This document shows positions 61,919-64,000 of a stretch of 64,000 bases of DNA, piece by piece. The notes below the pieces were generated by a model. That model was given only the letters and a program-made list of their open reading frames with translations. It searched no databases and was not told where the DNA came from. Source of the DNA: Lasiodiplodia sp. COLG20 (Eukaryota > Ascomycota > Dothideomycetes > Botryosphaeriales > Botryosphaeriaceae); the NCBI GenBank assembly GCA_009801085.1, contig VNWV01000046.1, positions 19,207 to 83,206 on the forward strand, written 5' to 3'. A program made the translations under genes and the position numbers. Numbering within the stretch: the first letter of the stretch is position 1; the number at the start of each line of letters is the position of its first letter.

Positions 61919-64000
61919 ATAATTTAACCCTTCTAGTCGCTTTTTTAGTTACTTTAGTCTCTTTAGTCGCTTTCTTTATTAGAAAAACCGTAAAACTCGT
62001 TAGAAAAGTCGTTTTTTTCGCTAAAATTACTTAAAAAGTTATTTTTTTTCTCGTTTTCTTCGCTAAAACCGTCTTATTTACGCCTTTTAACAATATGATC
62101 GCGTTAGTAAATCGTATAAAGACTTTTAATAGCGTTTCTTTTCTTCTTACGTTTTTATATAAGATATAGTTACTACTAGACAGTTAAACGACGTCTACGA
62201 GCGTTTTTATAAGGTCTTTTACGCCTTCTTATAGCTATTTTAGCTGTAATTAATTTAGTATTACTATTTAGAGGTATTAAATTTACAGTAAATAACTATA
62301 AAAAACGAGAATTATAGTAAGAAACGTAGTAGTTTACTACTAAATAACATTCTTCTACGTAATCTAGAGGTAAATTACTAAATACGGTAATAAGTACGTG
62401 TACGTGGCGGTATAGTATACGAAAATCTTAAAAATTAACGTAGAAATACGTTTTATTAATAAGATCGACGATAAATTATATACGTTCTTTACTAGTAGTA
62501 CTTAAACCACGATCGCGGTTAGATATTACTACTATCTAGATGCGTGACTAAAATTCGAATTAGAATGACTTAATTAAACGCTATTATTTTAGTAAATTAC
62601 TTACCTCTATTAATTTAGTCTGATATTTTATTTAGGCCTAGTCTGTAAGTAGAAATCTCATTCGTTTTTAACTATAGACTATGAATCGCCGTATAGTATT
62701 ATTTTAGATACCTTCTAGTACTAGTAGTATATACTATTTTCGGAAGGGTATCTAGAGTAAATTACTAGATTCGAAAATATTTAACGTTGTTTAGTCGAAT
62801 CGAGGGTGTTCTACAGGAGTAGCGTATTTTATCTATTAATTATACGTAATTTAGTAGATATATTACGTACTACGAGCATTAATAGCTCGTATTTAGTTTA
62901 GTTTTTATTAAAATTCGAACTTATTAGTAATAGAAACTAACTAGTAGTTATATATTAGTAAAATTCGACTTAGAATAGTCTAATTGCGCGCTATTATTTT
63001 AGTAAATTACTAATTACTATTAAAATCGACTTAGAATAGCCTAATTGCGCGCTATTATTTTAGTAATTTAGTAGTAATTAGTAAATTACTAAAATAATAG
63101 CGCGCAATTAGGCCATTCTAAGTCGATTTTAACAGTAATTAGTAATTTACTGAAAAAATAGCGCGTAATTAGGCTATTCTAAGTCGATTTTTATAGTAAA
63201 TTAATAGTAGAGTATAAAACTTACTTAAATACGACGAATTATTTATAAATTATCGCTAAATACGTTCTATTTTACCGTATCTCGTATATGCTATACTTAC
63301 TAGTAGTTAATTTAGACTCTGTAGTTAATTCGCTCTAGTGTACGAATTAAATTTAGTCGTATTTAAGGGTTCTTCTTAATCGAATTGCGTTAATAATTAA
63401 CTAGTAATTTAACCGAACGGTTAAATCGCTAGTTATAGTATAATTCTAGATCGGTACATATGTGTAGTTTTAGCCGGCGTATAATAGCATTTTCTTATTA
63501 ATTAATTAGCTTATAATTTATATAAAATAAGTAAATTACTTACCTTTTTTCTCTCTAATATATAGTTTAAATTCGCAGTTGTCGTTTTTATATACCTAGT
63601 ATATTCGTTTTTTATTAGCTTTATTCTACTTAGAGAACTTATTATAACTAGCTAGATATACTTTTACTACATCTCTAGCATCTTACTAGTTTACGAAATT
63701 TAAACCGACTTAAAATAATAGTATTTTAGCTATAGTAGCTATTTTTACTAAAAGAATTAACGAGTATAGTAGATATATATATATCTTTTAGTAACTACGT
63801 TATCTACGAGATTTTTATTAAAGAAAGAGGCTAAAAAGAGGCTAGAAAGAGACTAATATACGCGATTTTTAGAAGTAATTTAAGTTACGCGAATATTTTA
63901 AATTAAATTACTCGTTTAAATGACGATATTTAATTACGCAAATTTTAAATTAAGTATTTAAGATTAAGATCTACCTAATTTAAAATTTACGTAATTAAAT
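61919..64000. other. AT-rich non-retroelement DNA
   Basis: No similarity to the two families. RIP is present but milder, with more CA and TG than the retroelement block. Within 61930-62160 the minus strand has a Lys-rich frame (K-K-A-T-K-E-T-K-V-T-K-K-A-T-R-R) of unknown meaning. An inverted-repeat cluster lies at 62960-63195, and the word GTAAATTACT recurs through 62250-63540. I see no gene I can name. Confidence 0.6.
62960..63195. repeat. Four 60-bp units arranged ++-- (inverted-repeat cluster)
   Basis: Two forward units (62960-63020 and 63021-63079) and two inverted ones (63076-63134 and 63137-63195) share the core CTAATTGCGCGCTATTATTT. A diverged fifth unit lies at 62546-62600. The arrangement could form a long hairpin and resembles the ends of small inverted-repeat transposons (MITE-like), possibly nested. 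No transposase is visible. Confidence 0.75.

Noticed and set aside
62960..63195. CRISPR array
   Set aside because: The repeats alternate in orientation, have no regular unique spacers, and the context is eukaryotic.
1..64000. Absence of TGA stops as proof of coding frames
   Set aside because: RIP removes TpG everywhere, so TGA is rare in every frame. Only stop density, length conservation and motif conservation were used instead.

Overview
The window is a block of dead LTR retrotransposons from a filamentous ascomycete (Pezizomycotina) that has been heavily altered by repeat-induced point mutation (RIP). CpA and TpG are almost gone (I find one of each in the first 600 bases), TpA is in great excess and CpG is kept. 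Retrotransposon reading frames stay readable over kilobases if TAA/TAG are taken as former Gln or Trp codons. I see no cellular protein gene and no tRNA or rRNA gene.

Two families of chromodomain Ty3/Gypsy elements (chromoviruses) make up about 62 kb. Family 1 has LTRs of about 745-766 bp starting TGTTACGAAC (elements A, B, C, D, E, H and remnant I). Family 2 has LTRs of 413-429 bp starting TGTTACGA and usually ending GCGTAACA (elements F, G, J and one solo LTR). Both encode Gag, then protease, reverse transcriptase, RNase H, integrase and a C-terminal chromodomain.

Layout: B (1269-9511) sits inside A (1-14861, left end outside the window), and A appears to sit in the 5' LTR of D (14862-30726). 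C (21716-30433, reversed) sits in the 3' end of D and carries a nearly unmutated solo LTR (28233-28661). F (30727-37702, reversed) has D on its left but mid-gag of E on its right. E (37703-51557) carries G (43674-50664). An orphan LTR end (51558-51804), the reversed and truncated H (51805-57920), remnant I (57921-58370) and the truncated J (58371-61918) follow. The last 2 kb (61919-64000) is AT-rich, non-retroelement DNA with an inverted-repeat cluster. Exact 5-bp target duplications support B (CGCGT), C (TTAAT), G (TTACG) and the solo LTR (TATAG).

The most interesting signal is a second gene, antisense to gag-pol, between the chromodomain and the 3' LTR in both families. It is 669 nt in C and, after removing G, also 669 nt in E. 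It is 585 nt in both F and G. Despite different sequences, the predicted products share a layout: a Cys-x2-Cys-type cluster (Cys often mutated to Tyr), a basic coiled coil, and a common motif around R-L-x-K-Q-x-x-L-L-x-R followed by I-E-x-L. This antisense gene is converging on the end of pol and may encode an accessory or regulatory protein of these elements.
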